The notes below the pieces were generated by a model. It was not told the DNA's origin and did not search any database. It saw only the letters and a program-made list of their open reading frames with translations. This document shows, piece after piece, positions 38,182 to 47,611 of a DNA stretch of 64,000 nucleotides. Position numbers and translations under genes: made by a program. This DNA comes from Streptomyces graminofaciens (GTDB lineage: Bacteria > Actinomycetota > Actinomycetes > Streptomycetales > Streptomycetaceae): assembly GCF_030294945.1 (NCBI RefSeq), contig NZ_AP018448.1, forward strand, positions 11,194,501 through 11,258,500, read 5' to 3'. The number at the start of each line of letters is the position of its first letter. The first letter of the stretch is position 1.

Positions 38182-38208
38182 CAGAAACCTAGGGTTCCTA
38201 GGTTTCTG
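38182..38208. promoter_or_regulatory. Perfect 12-bp inverted repeat between divergent FBP and DUF3626 genes
   Basis: The arm CAGAAACCTAGG is repeated as its exact complement after a 3-nt spacer. It lies 30 bp from the FBP start and 32 bp from the DUF3626 start, so a bound regulator could control both. The AT-containing arms make a terminator unlikely. Confidence 0.65.
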
Positions 38209-38240
38209 CCTAGCCTATTCGGCAATTCGGAAGTGAGCCA

Positions 38241-39173
38241 ATGGATTTCGTCGTTCCGCCGCGCGTCGCATCGGATGCGTCAAGCGCATCGGCCGCCCCT
38301 CGCGTCGGCCCGGCGCAGGAGCTGGCCCTGCGTCATGTCGCCGCACGCTCCTCGGGCCCGGCCGTGCCCCCGGACTTGCGGGTGACCCTCAACTTCCACC
38401 CCGACCGCCTCGTGGGCGGGCTGACGATCCTCGAAGCGCTGGAGCGGGACGGCACATATCGCTCGCAGTTCGTCACGGGCACCAGCAACGGCGGGCTGAC
38501 CGCGCACCCCGGCGGCGACCGGTGGCGCTGGGAGAGCCGGATCTTCGGCGGGGCGTACGACAATGCGGCCGCGCGCGAACGCCCCGTGTACGGCGCGCTC
38601 GACTTCCGGCGCCAGGTCGTGGGCGCCGCACCCCGCTTCGGCTCCTCGCACTTCCGGCTGACCGGCGAGACGCTGGGCCGCGCCACGTTCTGCTACCCGG
38701 ACAGCGCGGCCGAACCGGCCGACTTCGGGGTGGCCGCCGGGATGTCCCTCATCGCCCTGGCCGACGCGGACGACCAGGACGCGCTCAACGACTACATCGA
38801 GGCGCAGGTGCACGGACCGGTCGCCCTGGACCGGGACGTGGAGGCGCTCGTGCTGGACGCCTGCTACCGGGACACCCCCGTCGAGGCCGCCGCCCGCCGA
38901 CTGCCCTGCCCGCTCGAATGGCACCCCGGCTACCGGCTCACCGTCGCCGAGCTGAGACGCCATCCCGACTATCGCGGCCCGGAGTTCGTCGACCTGGGCG
39001 CCCTGATCGCCGAGAACGGCCGACTGGACCCGCGCGTCATCGGCGACGCGGCGCGCGGCGGGCGCCACGCGTTGCAGGACCTGAAGATGGTCTGGCACTG
39101 CCTGGCTCGTTACGGGGCGCCGGAGGGCGCTGGAACGGCTCGTTCCGTCAACGACCGGTCCGCGTCGATCTGA
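38241..39173 (+). CDS. DUF3626-family protein
   Basis: This 310-residue soluble protein is of unknown biochemical role. The family pattern is VTLNFHPDRL at about 50, GTYRSQFVTGTSNGGL, then GDRWRWESRIFGGAYD, and a C-terminal domain with DVEALVLDACYRDTPVE. The conserved His, Asp and Arg residues hint at an enzyme, possibly ADP-ribosyltransferase-like, but I would not assign that. It is divergent from the FBP gene and probably shares its operator. The first ~45 residues are Ala/Ser-rich and less conserved. Confidence 0.82.
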   Translation: MDFVVPPRVASDASSASAAPRVGPAQELALRHVAARSSGPAVPPDLRVTLNFHPDRLVGGLTILEALERDGTYRSQFVTGTSNGGLTAHPGGDRWRWESRIFGGAYDNAAARERPVYGALDFRRQVVGAAPRFGSSHFRLTGETLGRATFCYPDSAAEPADFGVAAGMSLIALADADDQDALNDYIEAQVHGPVALDRDVEALVLDACYRDTPVEAAARRLPCPLEWHPGYRLTVAELRRHPDYRGPEFVDLGALIAENGRLDPRVIGDAARGGRHALQDLKMVWHCLARYGAPEGAGTARSVNDRSASI

Positions 39174-39174
39174 T

Positions 39175-39468
39175 ATGGCTCGGGTGGGGTCCCGATCAAC
39201 CAAAGGGGAGGGGCTTGGCGTGGGTGGAGATGGGCGGCGGATCTGCGCAGCCGCCGACCCTCGACGGTCACTCCGCCGGGGCGCCCTCCGGCGCGGGCGC
39301 CCTGCACGGTTCGCGCAGGGCGCGCCCGGCGTCCGCGAGGCCTTCCGTACGCTGCGCGCGGAGCGCGCACCCGGCACGGACGCCGAGCAGCGGCCGAACG
39401 AGCTGATCGCCTCCGGCCGCCATGTCGAGGATGTGTACGCCGCCGGCCGGCCGCTCGGTAACCGGTAA
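39175..39468 (+). other. Doubtful small frame / possible gene remnant
   Basis: This is an open frame of 97 codons in the 358-bp gap before the kinase gene. The first half has poor codon bias, while the last ~45 codons (from GVREAFRTLRAERAPG to HVEDVYAAG) look coding. This could be the 3' remnant of a lost gene. There is no ribosome-binding site and I recognise no family. Nothing else is seen in the gap. Confidence 0.2.
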
Positions 39469-39531
39469 TCCCGGTTACATGCGTGGGGCCCACCTGGCAG
39501 AGTGGCCCCACGCGACGGGACGGGGGCTGCG

Positions 39532-40500
39532 GTGGGTGAAGAGGAGAGGGCTCGGCTGATCCTGGAGGCGGCAGGACTGCCGCCCGGGAGTCTCGCCGAG
39601 CGGCGCCCGCTCAGCGGGGGCACGTACAACACCGTCGAGGAACTGCGCCTCACCGACGGCACCCGCCTCGTCGTGAAGATCCCCCCTCCGCCCACCACCC
39701 CCGGCCTGGCCCACGAGCGCGCCCTGCTCACCGCCGAGGCCGAGTTCTGCCGCGCCGCCGCCACGGTCGGCGTACCCGCGCCGGAGGTGGTCGCTGCGGC
39801 GTCCACGGGCCGGCATCTCCTGCTCACCCACTGCCCGGGCGGATCGTGGGAGGGGCTCGAGCCGGGGCAGATCGCGGCACTGCGCCGGGAACTGGGCGGC
39901 CTGGTGGCCCGCCTCCACCGGGTGACCGGCCCCGGCTTCGGGTACCCGTCCGGCGCCCTCGGCCCCCTCGCCCCCGACTGGCGCACCGCCTTCGTCACCA
40001 TGTACGACGCCGTGCTCGCCGACGCCCGCCGCTACCAGGCCTGGCTGCCGGTCCCGGTGGACGAGGCGGCCCGTACGGCGAAGGCCGCGTACGACACCCT
40101 CGACGAGGTGACCGTCCCACGCCTGGTCCACTTCGATCTGTGGAACGGCAACATCCTTGTGGAACAGGGGAGTTCACAAGGGAGCGCTCCGCGCATCGGC
40201 GGCCTCATCGACGGCGAGCGCATGTTCTGGGGCGACCCCCTGGCGGACTTCGTCTCCCTCGCGCTCCTCGACGACATCGAGCGGGACGAGCCGTTCCTGT
40301 CGGGATACCGGGAGGCGGGCGGGGATGTCGCATTCACGCCGTCGACCCGACGCCGGTACGCCCTCTACCGCAGCTACCTCTACCTGATCATGCTCGTGGA
40401 GTCGGTGCCGCGCGCATCCGGCGAGGAGCACGACGCGTGGGCACGGAAGGTGGTGGCACCACAGCTCACGGCCGCACTCGACGCACTGGCGACCCTCTGA
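39532..40500 (+). CDS. Aminoglycoside phosphotransferase (APH)-family kinase
   Basis: This 322-residue protein has the APH/choline-kinase fold. The N-lobe includes RPLSGGTYNTVEELRL and LVVKIPPPP (Lys for ATP); the catalytic loop is VHFDLWNGNIL with the invariant Asp and Asn; the metal site is GLIDGERMFWGDP. Substrates in this family include aminoglycosides, macrolides, homoserine and sugars, so resistance cannot be concluded. GTG 39532 is chosen because it follows a GGG-rich ribosome-binding region; the frame is open upstream to 39502. Confidence 0.87.
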   Translation: MGEEERARLILEAAGLPPGSLAERRPLSGGTYNTVEELRLTDGTRLVVKIPPPPTTPGLAHERALLTAEAEFCRAAATVGVPAPEVVAAASTGRHLLLTHCPGGSWEGLEPGQIAALRRELGGLVARLHRVTGPGFGYPSGALGPLAPDWRTAFVTMYDAVLADARRYQAWLPVPVDEAARTAKAAYDTLDEVTVPRLVHFDLWNGNILVEQGSSQGSAPRIGGLIDGERMFWGDPLADFVSLALLDDIERDEPFLSGYREAGGDVAFTPSTRRRYALYRSYLYLIMLVESVPRASGEEHDAWARKVVAPQLTAALDALATL

Positions 40501-40572
40501 CGGGGTTTCGGCGGTCCTCCCGGAGGTACTCGCGTCGACGCACGCAGAAAAAGGGGGGGAGAGGAGCACGCC

Positions 40573-40851
40573 GTGACCGAGTACCGACCGGAGAGCCCCG
40601 GCGAGGGCGGTGAACCCGTCCCGCGGGACCTGCCCGACCAGCAGGCCCACGAGGGCGAGGACCCCTGGGACGCGAACCCCGACAGCGCCGAGGGCGAAGG
40701 CGCCGACGGCGAAGGCGCCGACGGGGAAGGCGCCGACGGCGAGGGTGACGACGTGCCCGACACGGATGTGGCGGGCACCGGCCGCAAGGGCGCACCGAGG
40801 TCGGGATCCGTCCACCCCGAACAGCCCGTACCGGACGAACCCGCCGACTGA
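40573..40851 (+). CDS. Acidic low-complexity hypothetical protein (92 aa)
   Basis: This small, very acidic and probably disordered protein contains three EGADG repeats (DNA unit GAAGGCGCCGACGGC at 40696, 40711 and 40726). It begins MTEYRPESPGEGG and ends in PVPDEPAD. AGGAG lies 9 bp upstream of the GTG start, supporting translation. No family is recognised. Confidence 0.55.
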   Translation: MTEYRPESPGEGGEPVPRDLPDQQAHEGEDPWDANPDSAEGEGADGEGADGEGADGEGDDVPDTDVAGTGRKGAPRSGSVHPEQPVPDEPAD

Positions 40852-41073
40852 TCCGGGCAGCGCACCCGGCAAGGGTGCGGCAGAGGCACACGGTGGGCAC
40901 GGCTTGGCGCAAACAGCACAAGAGCGCCCGCACCCACGGGATGATCACCCCATGGCCGCCTGGCCGCCTGGTCGACGGGCGCAGGACCGATCCCGAGGGT
41001 GCCTACGCCCATCTGCGCGCGGGGGTGCCGGAGAGGCCCGAAGGAGCTCGTGACCACCGCAGGACAGGGAAAA

Positions 41074-41106
41074 GCCCCGACCGGACGGGGGAATCGCGGT
41101 CGGGGC
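41074..41106 (-). terminator. Rho-independent terminator of the PHP gene
   Basis: A 9-bp stem (GCCCCGACC/GGTCGGGGC) and 15-nt loop are followed on the minus strand by TTTT, about 120 bp past the PHP gene stop. The rest of the gap 40852-41227 shows no convincing gene. Confidence 0.7.
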
Positions 41107-41227
41107 AGTCTGCGTGGTGTCGCTCCTTGTTCAACGGGAAATTACCAGGTGCTGTTCCCTCCAGAACCGGACATTAGCGGTGATCTGCGTCACGCCTCCG
41201 AAATCCAGCAGAGAGGTCATGACCAGG

Positions 41228-42241
41228 TCATTTCTCCCCGGCCCACGCCAGCAGCCGCTCCACCGGCCAGGTCGTGACCACGCGCTCCGCCGGCACCCCG
41301 CACTGCTCCGCCCGCGCGCAGCCGTTGATCTGCCAGTCGAGCTGGCCCGGTGCGTGCGCGTCGGTGTCGATCGAGAACAGCGTGCCCGCCTCCACCGCCC
41401 GGCGCAGCAGCCGTTTCGGCGGGTCGAGCCGCTCGGGACGGCAGTTGATCTCCACCGCCGTACCGGTCTCCGCGCAGGCCTCGAAGACCGCGTCCGCGTC
41501 GAACTCCGACTCGTGCCGCCCGCGCCCGGCGAGCAGCCGTCCCGTGCAGTGGCCGAGGATGTCGGCGTGCGGGTCGCGCACGGCGGTGACCATACGGCGG
41601 GTCATCGACCGTGCGTCCATGCGCAGCTTGGAGTGCACGGACACCACGACGACATCGAGCCGGTCCAGCAGTTCGGGCTCCTGGTCCAGCGAGCCGTCGT
41701 CGAGGATGTCGCACTCGATACCGGTGAGCAGCCGGAAGGGCGCCCACTTCGCGTTCAGCGCGGTCACCACGTCCAACTGCTCCCGCAACCGCTCCGGTGA
41801 CAGACCACGGGCCACGGTCAGCCGTGGCGAGTGATCGGTGAGCACCGCCCACTCGTGGCCCAGCTCCGCCGCCGTACGGCCCATCTCCTCGATCGGGGAG
41901 CCGCCGTCCGACCAGTCCGAGTGCACATGGCAGTCGCCCCGCAGCAGCGCCAGCAGCCGCCCGCCGCCGTCCGGCGGGGCGGCCTCGGCGGCCTCCCGTT
42001 CCAGCTTGTCCAGATAGCCGGGTATCCGCCCGGCCAGTGCCTCGCGCACCACCTGCGCCGTCTTCGGCCCCACCCCCTTCAGTGACTCCAGCGACCCGGC
42101 GGCCGAACGCTCCGCCACCTCGTCCGCGGGCAGCGCGCCGAGCACGGATCCTGCGGTGCGGAAGGCCCGTACGCGATAGGTGGGGGCCTGGGCCCGCTCC
42201 AGCAGGAACGCGATCCGCTCCAGAGCCTCGACGGGATCCAT
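41228..42241 (-). CDS. PHP-domain phosphoesterase with helix-hairpin-helix N-terminus (PolX-like)
   Basis: This 337-residue protein has an N-terminal HhH region (ALERIAFLLERAQAPTYRVRAF, LKGVGPKTAQVV), which binds DNA without sequence specificity, and a C-terminal PHP domain with metal motifs GDCHVHSDWSDGG, LTDHSPRL, GIECDIL, SVHSKL and IDTDAHAP. The arrangement resembles the last part of family X DNA polymerases, but the polymerase domain is absent, so it may act as a repair exonuclease or phosphatase. GGAGGTGGCG directly before the ATG at 42241 fixes the start. Confidence 0.88.
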   Translation of the reverse strand: MDPVEALERIAFLLERAQAPTYRVRAFRTAGSVLGALPADEVAERSAAGSLESLKGVGPKTAQVVREALAGRIPGYLDKLEREAAEAAPPDGGGRLLALLRGDCHVHSDWSDGGSPIEEMGRTAAELGHEWAVLTDHSPRLTVARGLSPERLREQLDVVTALNAKWAPFRLLTGIECDILDDGSLDQEPELLDRLDVVVVSVHSKLRMDARSMTRRMVTAVRDPHADILGHCTGRLLAGRGRHESEFDADAVFEACAETGTAVEINCRPERLDPPKRLLRRAVEAGTLFSIDTDAHAPGQLDWQINGCARAEQCGVPAERVVTTWPVERLLAWAGEK

Positions 42242-42369
42242 CGCCACCTCCAGCCCGCGCGCCCGAGCCCCCGCCTCCAGCCTCGCCCGAGCTCGGGGTG
42301 CCCGCACGGTGGGCCGCCCACGACGCCCGTACACCTCCAAATCGGGTGGAACCGCTCTACGCTCTAGAC

Positions 42370-42618
42370 ATGACGGAAATCGCGAGTCCTCACATCTCCC
42401 ACCCCCGGGTCATGGTGCTCGGGGTTCAGCCGGGTACGCCGCCGTTCCGGATCGTGGAGATCGACGGTCAGGTGGTCGGCGAGGCGAGGACGCTGACGGA
42501 CGTGCTCCTGGCCGCCGCGGCGTACGGCATCACCGTCCACGACGCCGACGACCCGGAGCAGGTCCGCTGGGTGGGCGGAGACAAGCTCACCTGGCGGCTG
42601 CACCAGAAGATGCGCTAG
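42370..42618 (+). CDS. Small conserved hypothetical protein (82 aa)
   Basis: This short, well-biased frame, divergent from the PHP gene, has the sequence features of a compact alpha/beta protein: VMVLGVQPGTPPFRIVEIDG, an Ala-rich helix TDVLLAAAAYGI, and the end VGGDKLTWRLHQKMR. It has no signal peptide or membrane segment. It is a recurrent actinobacterial hypothetical in my recollection, without known role. The stop overlaps the end of the convergent VanZ gene by 4 bp. Confidence 0.7.
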   Translation: MTEIASPHISHPRVMVLGVQPGTPPFRIVEIDGQVVGEARTLTDVLLAAAAYGITVHDADDPEQVRWVGGDKLTWRLHQKMR

Positions 42619-43259
42619 GCCTTGCCGGCTGTTTTGTCGGCCGGCTTGCCAGTCGCCTTGCCGGGCGGCTTGCGCGTTCCCTTGCGGCGGCTTGCACGCG
42701 GGCGCCGGGCCGGTCCGCCCTGCGGCGCGCTGTCCTGGGCGGGTACGTGCACGGCCCGGCCCAGCCGTCGGCCGAGCAGCAGATAGCCCAGCAGTGCCCC
42801 CGCGGTGTTGAGGATGACGTCATCGATGTCGAACGCGCGTCCGGTTATCAGTGCGCCCTGCACCAGCTCGACCATCAGCATCATCAAGGCGGTCAGCGCG
42901 GGGATGCGCAGCAGCCCGCGCGCCCCGGGCGCCAGCACCGGCAGCAGCACGCCGAAGGGCACGCCGAGCAGGACGTTCCCGCCGATCTGCTTGAGCGCGT
43001 CACGCGGGGAGGCGTAGTTCAGGTAGAGCTCCAGGGAGCTGCCGGGGCGCAGATTGCTGTGCGTGAGCTCCGTCGACGCCGGCGAAGGCTGGAGCGTGAG
43101 CCCGGCCAGTACCGCGCCGAACGCCACCATGGCCAGGAACGCCAGCGCCATCACCAGCAGCCGCAGGGGCAGTGCGAGTGGCCGACGCGCGGGTGGGGCC
43201 GCGGGTGCCGCCCGGCGGCCGGAGGTCGTGGAACGGGAACGTGACGTGGTACGGGCCAT
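42615..43259 (-). CDS. VanZ-family membrane protein
   Basis: This is a 214-residue integral membrane protein with four or five hydrophobic segments, including LALPLRLLVMALAFLAMVAFGAV at the N-terminus and the VanZ-type core NVLLGVPFGVLLPV and FDIDDVILNTAGALLGYLL. VanZ homologues raise tolerance to teicoplanin and other lipoglycopeptides in some hosts, but most are uncharacterised. The N-terminus is Arg/Ser-rich and the C-terminal tail is Lys-rich and repetitive (GKATGKPADKTAGKA), both cytoplasmic. No van resistance genes are nearby. Confidence 0.85.
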   Translation of the reverse strand: MARTTSRSRSTTSGRRAAPAAPPARRPLALPLRLLVMALAFLAMVAFGAVLAGLTLQPSPASTELTHSNLRPGSSLELYLNYASPRDALKQIGGNVLLGVPFGVLLPVLAPGARGLLRIPALTALMMLMVELVQGALITGRAFDIDDVILNTAGALLGYLLLGRRLGRAVHVPAQDSAPQGGPARRPRASRRKGTRKPPGKATGKPADKTAGKA

Positions 43260-43339
43260 ACAACCCTCCCAGATTCAACTTCCCTTTGTCTCAAGGTGGT
43301 TACCCCGGTGGAGGCCCACAATGCCGACCCGTTCGCGCG

Positions 43340-43377
43340 CCCGACTCGGCCCGGACCGCAGTCCGGGCCGAGTCGGG
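43340..43377 (-). terminator. Strong hairpin terminator
   Basis: A perfect 17-bp GC-rich stem with the tetraloop CGCA occurs 28 bp past the DUF4230 stop on the minus strand and 80 bp before the VanZ start. This is the most stable hairpin in the window. Confidence 0.75.
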
Positions 43378-43404
43378 GCGGGGCCTGGCGCCACGACGCC
43401 ACCC

Positions 43405-44061
43405 TCAGGACGAGAACGTCACCTTCACCTCCTTGAAGCCCAGGGACTTCAGCAGCCCTTCGAGCATGTCGGTCGTGTTGGACTCGGCGCGGTCGGTCAG
43501 CCTGCTCTCCTTCGCGGCGTCGCCGATGTGCTTGACCGCGAGCTTCTGCACGGCCTGTTCGCTGTTGGGGTTGTCGGAGAACATGTCGCCGAGGCGGTCG
43601 AGGAGACCGCGTTGCTTGGAGACGGCGTAGGAGTGCTCGGTGTCGAGGGCGGGGGTGCCCAGCTTCGCGTGCGGAAGGTTGATGGTGGCCGTGGTGCGGT
43701 CCTTGTCGACCTTCACATCGTTCTCGCCCACCTCGCCGAGGTCGACGTAGGCGTCCACGGTGCCCGCGCCGACGTACAGCGTGCGGGTGCCGCGGATCGC
43801 GTCCGGCAGGTACTTGGCGTCCTTCTCCAGGTCGACGACCACCTGGAAGTTGCCCGAGGCGGCGTCGTAACGGCTCATGTCCTGGATGGACTTCAGGAGT
43901 GTGGGCCCCGAGCGGTCGTGCTCCTCGGTTCCGAACACGTCGTCCAGCCCGCCGAGGAGCAGCAGCCGCAGGGCGGCCAGCAGTACCACGATGAGGACGA
44001 CCACGGCGGTGAGCAGTTTCGCCCAGCCGGGCAGACGCATGCGCTTGATGGACGTCGTCAT
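43405..44061 (-). CDS. DUF4230-family membrane-anchored protein
   Basis: This 218-residue protein has one N-terminal transmembrane helix (AKLLTAVVVLIVVLLAALRLLLL) and an extracytoplasmic domain of the DUF4230 family (about 50-215; SRYDAASGNFQVVVDLE, GTRTLYVGAGTVDAYVDLG). The function is unknown. The ATG at 44061 precedes the helix directly. It is a single gene ended by a strong hairpin. Confidence 0.85.
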   Translation of the reverse strand: MTTSIKRMRLPGWAKLLTAVVVLIVVLLAALRLLLLGGLDDVFGTEEHDRSGPTLLKSIQDMSRYDAASGNFQVVVDLEKDAKYLPDAIRGTRTLYVGAGTVDAYVDLGEVGENDVKVDKDRTTATINLPHAKLGTPALDTEHSYAVSKQRGLLDRLGDMFSDNPNSEQAVQKLAVKHIGDAAKESRLTDRAESNTTDMLEGLLKSLGFKEVKVTFSS

Positions 44062-44268
44062 GTCGACGGTCCTCCTTCCCTATTCAACGAATGCCCTCAA
44101 AGTCCCTGAGGGAACGCGGAGTTGGGGATTGTCCTTACTTCGCCGTAGGGCGGGCGTGTGTCGCGTCCGGGGTGCCGGGTCGAATCTGCGTACGACTCTC
44201 GGTCGGGTCGTGGCCAGTAGCATGAGCCGCGCAACCCGTAATGATCATGTTCATACGAGGAGCCGACC

Positions 44269-45222
44269 GTGCGTGACATCGCCGTTTTCACCGGAAGCGC
44301 CCACCCCGAGCTCGCGGACGAGGTCTGTGCGCACCTCGGGGTGCCGCTGAGCCCGACCCGGGTGAGCCGGTTCGCCAACGACTGTCTGGAGGTGCAGCTC
44401 CAGGGCAACTGCCGTGAGCGGGACGTGTTCCTGATCCAGCCGCTGGTCGCGCCCGTGCAGGAGCACCTCGTCGAGCTGCTGCTGATGTGCGACGCGGCCC
44501 GGGGCGCCTCCGCGGGCCGGATCACCGTGGTCATGCCGCACTATTCGTACGCCCGCTCCGACAAGAAGGACGCGCCCCGTATCTCCATCGGCGGCCGGCT
44601 CGTCGCCGACCTCATGGTGTCGGCGGGCGCCAGCCGGGTCCTCGCCATGACGCTGCACTCGCCGCAGGTCCACGGCTTCTTCTCGGTGCCGGTCGACCAC
44701 CTGCACGCGCTGCGCGAACTGGCCGCGCACTTCCGCCGGTACGACCTGTCCCGTACGACGGTCGTCTCGCCGGACCTCGGCAACGCCAAGGAGGCGGCGG
44801 CCTTCGCGCGGATGATCGGCGCGCAGGTCGCCGCGGGCGCCAAGCAGCGGTTCGCGGACGACCGGGTGCGGATCAGCTCGGTGATCGGTGAGATCGCCGG
44901 GCGGGACGTCATCGTGCTCGACGACGAGATCGCCAAGGGCAGCACCGTCCTGGAACTCCTCGACCGGCTGCGGGAGCTGGGCCCGCGCTCGATCCGGGTG
45001 GCGTGCACCCACGGCCTGTTCGCCGCCGGGGCCCTGAAACGGCTGGGCGAGCAGCCCGACGTCCTGGAGATCGTGTGCACCAACACCGTGCCGGTCCCCG
45101 TGGAGGAGCGCACCGAGAAACTACAGGTGCTCTCCATCGCCCCCGCGCTCGCGGAGGCCGTGCGCCGCATTCACAACGGTGAGTCCGTCAGCGCCCTGTT
45201 CGACGCGCCGCCGAGCGAATAG
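44269..45222 (+). CDS. Ribose-phosphate pyrophosphokinase (PRPP synthetase), probable second copy
   Basis: This enzyme makes PRPP from ribose-5-phosphate and ATP. The 317-residue product has the family motifs: the catalytic-loop region [11 protein letters not shown], the metal/ATP segment [10 protein letters not shown] in place of the usual LHTxQIQGFF, and the PRPP-binding loop [11 protein letters not shown]. These variants differ from the housekeeping enzyme I know from streptomycetes, so this is probably an additional isoform. It starts at GTG 44269 after GAGGAG. The EF-Tu gene begins 68 bp after its stop, so the two are likely co-transcribed. Confidence 0.85.
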   Translation: MRDIAVFTGSAHPELADEVCAHLGVPLSPTRVSRFANDCLEVQLQGNCRERDVFLIQPLVAPVQEHLVELLLMCDAARGASAGRITVVMPHYSYARSDKKDAPRISIGGRLVADLMVSAGASRVLAMTLHSPQVHGFFSVPVDHLHALRELAAHFRRYDLSRTTVVSPDLGNAKEAAAFARMIGAQVAAGAKQRFADDRVRISSVIGEIAGRDVIVLDDEIAKGSTVLELLDRLRELGPRSIRVACTHGLFAAGALKRLGEQPDVLEIVCTNTVPVPVEERTEKLQVLSIAPALAEAVRRIHNGESVSALFDAPPSE

Positions 45223-45290
45223 AACAGGTAGGAGGACAACTGAACAGTGCTCGCGCTCGGCACCACTCACCTGACCAGGGAGGGCTCGCA

Positions 45291-46484
<1,194 letters not shown>

Positions 46485-46503
46485 AGGACCGTCAGATGAG
46501 CGC

Positions 46504-46540
46504 ACCCCCGAAGGCGGCGGTCGTGCCGCGGCCCGGGGGT
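46504..46540. terminator. Hairpin between convergent tuf and STAS genes
   Basis: The outer arms ACCCCCG/CGGGGGT (46504-46510 and 46534-46540) enclose a further GGCGGC/GCCGCG pairing. It lies between the two stops and can serve both strands. Confidence 0.6.
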
Positions 46541-46546
46541 ACGCGG

Positions 46547-46969
46547 TCATAATGTGCCGGACGTGGCCTCGGGCTGCCCCAGGGCCGCGTCCAGCGACGG
46601 CGCCGGCGGCAGCAGGCGCGACAGACCCGTCACCTTCAGCACGCGCAGGGTGAGCGGGTGCGTGCAGACGAGGCGCAGCTCGCCGCCGTGGTCGAGGACC
46701 CGGTGGCGGGCCCGGTAGAGCAGGCGCAGCCCGGAGCAGTCGAAGAACGCGATGTGGCGGAGGTCGATCACGACCCGGGCCGCGGCGCTGCCCGTCGCCG
46801 CGTCCAGATGCGGAATGATCTCCACGGCCGCCGCGATGTCGATCTCGCCGCGCAGCTCCAGCACGGTGTGCCCGCGCTCCGTGCGGACGCGCAGGAACTC
46901 GGTCGCGGGCGGTGTGGGGTCGTACGGCACGACGACATCGCCTCCAACCGGCTTTCGTGCGGGCAACAC
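46547..46969 (-). CDS. STAS-domain anti-sigma factor antagonist
   Basis: This 140-residue protein is of the RsbV/SpoIIAA type. It binds and releases anti-sigma factors depending on phosphorylation of a Ser. The motif AFFDCSGLRLL contains the phospho-acceptor site in the usual DSSG position, here DCSG with the acceptor Ser retained; TVLELRGEIDIAAA and VVIDLRHI are the other conserved strands. The GTG start at 46969 gives a 25-residue N-terminal extension; a later GTG in the VVVP stretch is possible. No anti-sigma kinase gene is adjacent. Confidence 0.85.
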   Translation of the reverse strand: MLPARKPVGGDVVVPYDPTPPATEFLRVRTERGHTVLELRGEIDIAAAVEIIPHLDAATGSAAARVVIDLRHIAFFDCSGLRLLYRARHRVLDHGGELRLVCTHPLTLRVLKVTGLSRLLPPAPSLDAALGQPEATSGTL

Positions 46970-47077
46970 CCGCCCCCGCCCTGCAAGTTACCCTCGATGG
47001 AGTGAATTTGAGCATGTTCGATTGACATATGTCTTCGATTTAGAGGGTGAGTCGTCCGGAGTTTTGCGGAGGGCCGC

Positions 47078-47524
47078 CTACGACAACGCGTGCCACGCCT
47101 TCGACAGGGCCTGCCGGAACTGGTCGGCCTGGTGCGCGGTGAGGTCGCGGATCATGCGTTCCTCCAGGTCACGCACGGGTTCGGCGACGCGGTCGAGCAG
47201 CTCCCGCCCCTCGTCGGTCAGCAGGATCAGCAGCTCGCGCCGGTTGTGGGGATTCCGCTCCCGGCGCACAAGTCCGCGGTTCTCGAGACTTCGCACCAGA
47301 TCCGCGATGGACTGGGCGGTGACGAACGAGTCGCGGGCCAGCTGGGCGGCCGACAGGCCGTCGTGCCGCTGCAGGACCGTGAGCGAGGTGTACTGCAGCG
47401 CCGTGATCCCCGAGGGCTTGACCAGCTCGTCCAGATGCGAGCGGACAACGAGCTCCACTTGCTTGACCATGTAGAGGAGGGAGGGCGGTGCCTTGGTGCT
47501 GACCATGAGGTCAGCGTAAGGCAT
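47078..47524 (-). CDS. MarR family transcriptional regulator
   Basis: This 148-residue winged-helix regulator has the recognition segment LSAAQLARDSFVTAQSIADLVRSLENRGLV and the wing RRERNPHNRRELLILLTDEG. It is divergent from the aldehyde dehydrogenase gene, with a 10-bp-arm inverted repeat between them. The start at 47524 or ATG 47506 (MVSTK) are both possible. It is likely an autorepressor relieved by an aldehyde, alcohol or phenolic ligand. Confidence 0.9.
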   Translation of the reverse strand: MPYADLMVSTKAPPSLLYMVKQVELVVRSHLDELVKPSGITALQYTSLTVLQRHDGLSAAQLARDSFVTAQSIADLVRSLENRGLVRRERNPHNRRELLILLTDEGRELLDRVAEPVRDLEERMIRDLTAHQADQFRQALSKAWHALS

Positions 47525-47555
47525 TGACAGGAAACCTGTGTGTAATGAGACTGCG

Positions 47556-47578
47556 AACCAACAGGAATCCTGTTGGTT
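47556..47578. promoter_or_regulatory. MarR-type operator
   Basis: The arms AACCAACAGG and CCTGTTGGTT are perfect complements around AAT. The site lies 31 bp upstream of the MarR gene and 33 bp upstream of the aldehyde dehydrogenase gene, as expected for a MarR site controlling both. Confidence 0.7.
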
Positions 47579-47611
47579 GAAATCTTAGCGATCAAGGCTG
47601 AGGAGTGGGCA

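Noticed and set aside
39532..40500. APH-family gene as an aminoglycoside-resistance determinant
   Set aside because: Only the generic kinase motifs are seen; the family includes many metabolic kinases and no resistance or biosynthesis cluster is nearby.
40852..41227. Search for a gene or small RNA in this 376-bp gap
   Set aside because: Open frames here lack codon bias and ribosome-binding sites; the only structured element is the terminator hairpin at 41074-41106.
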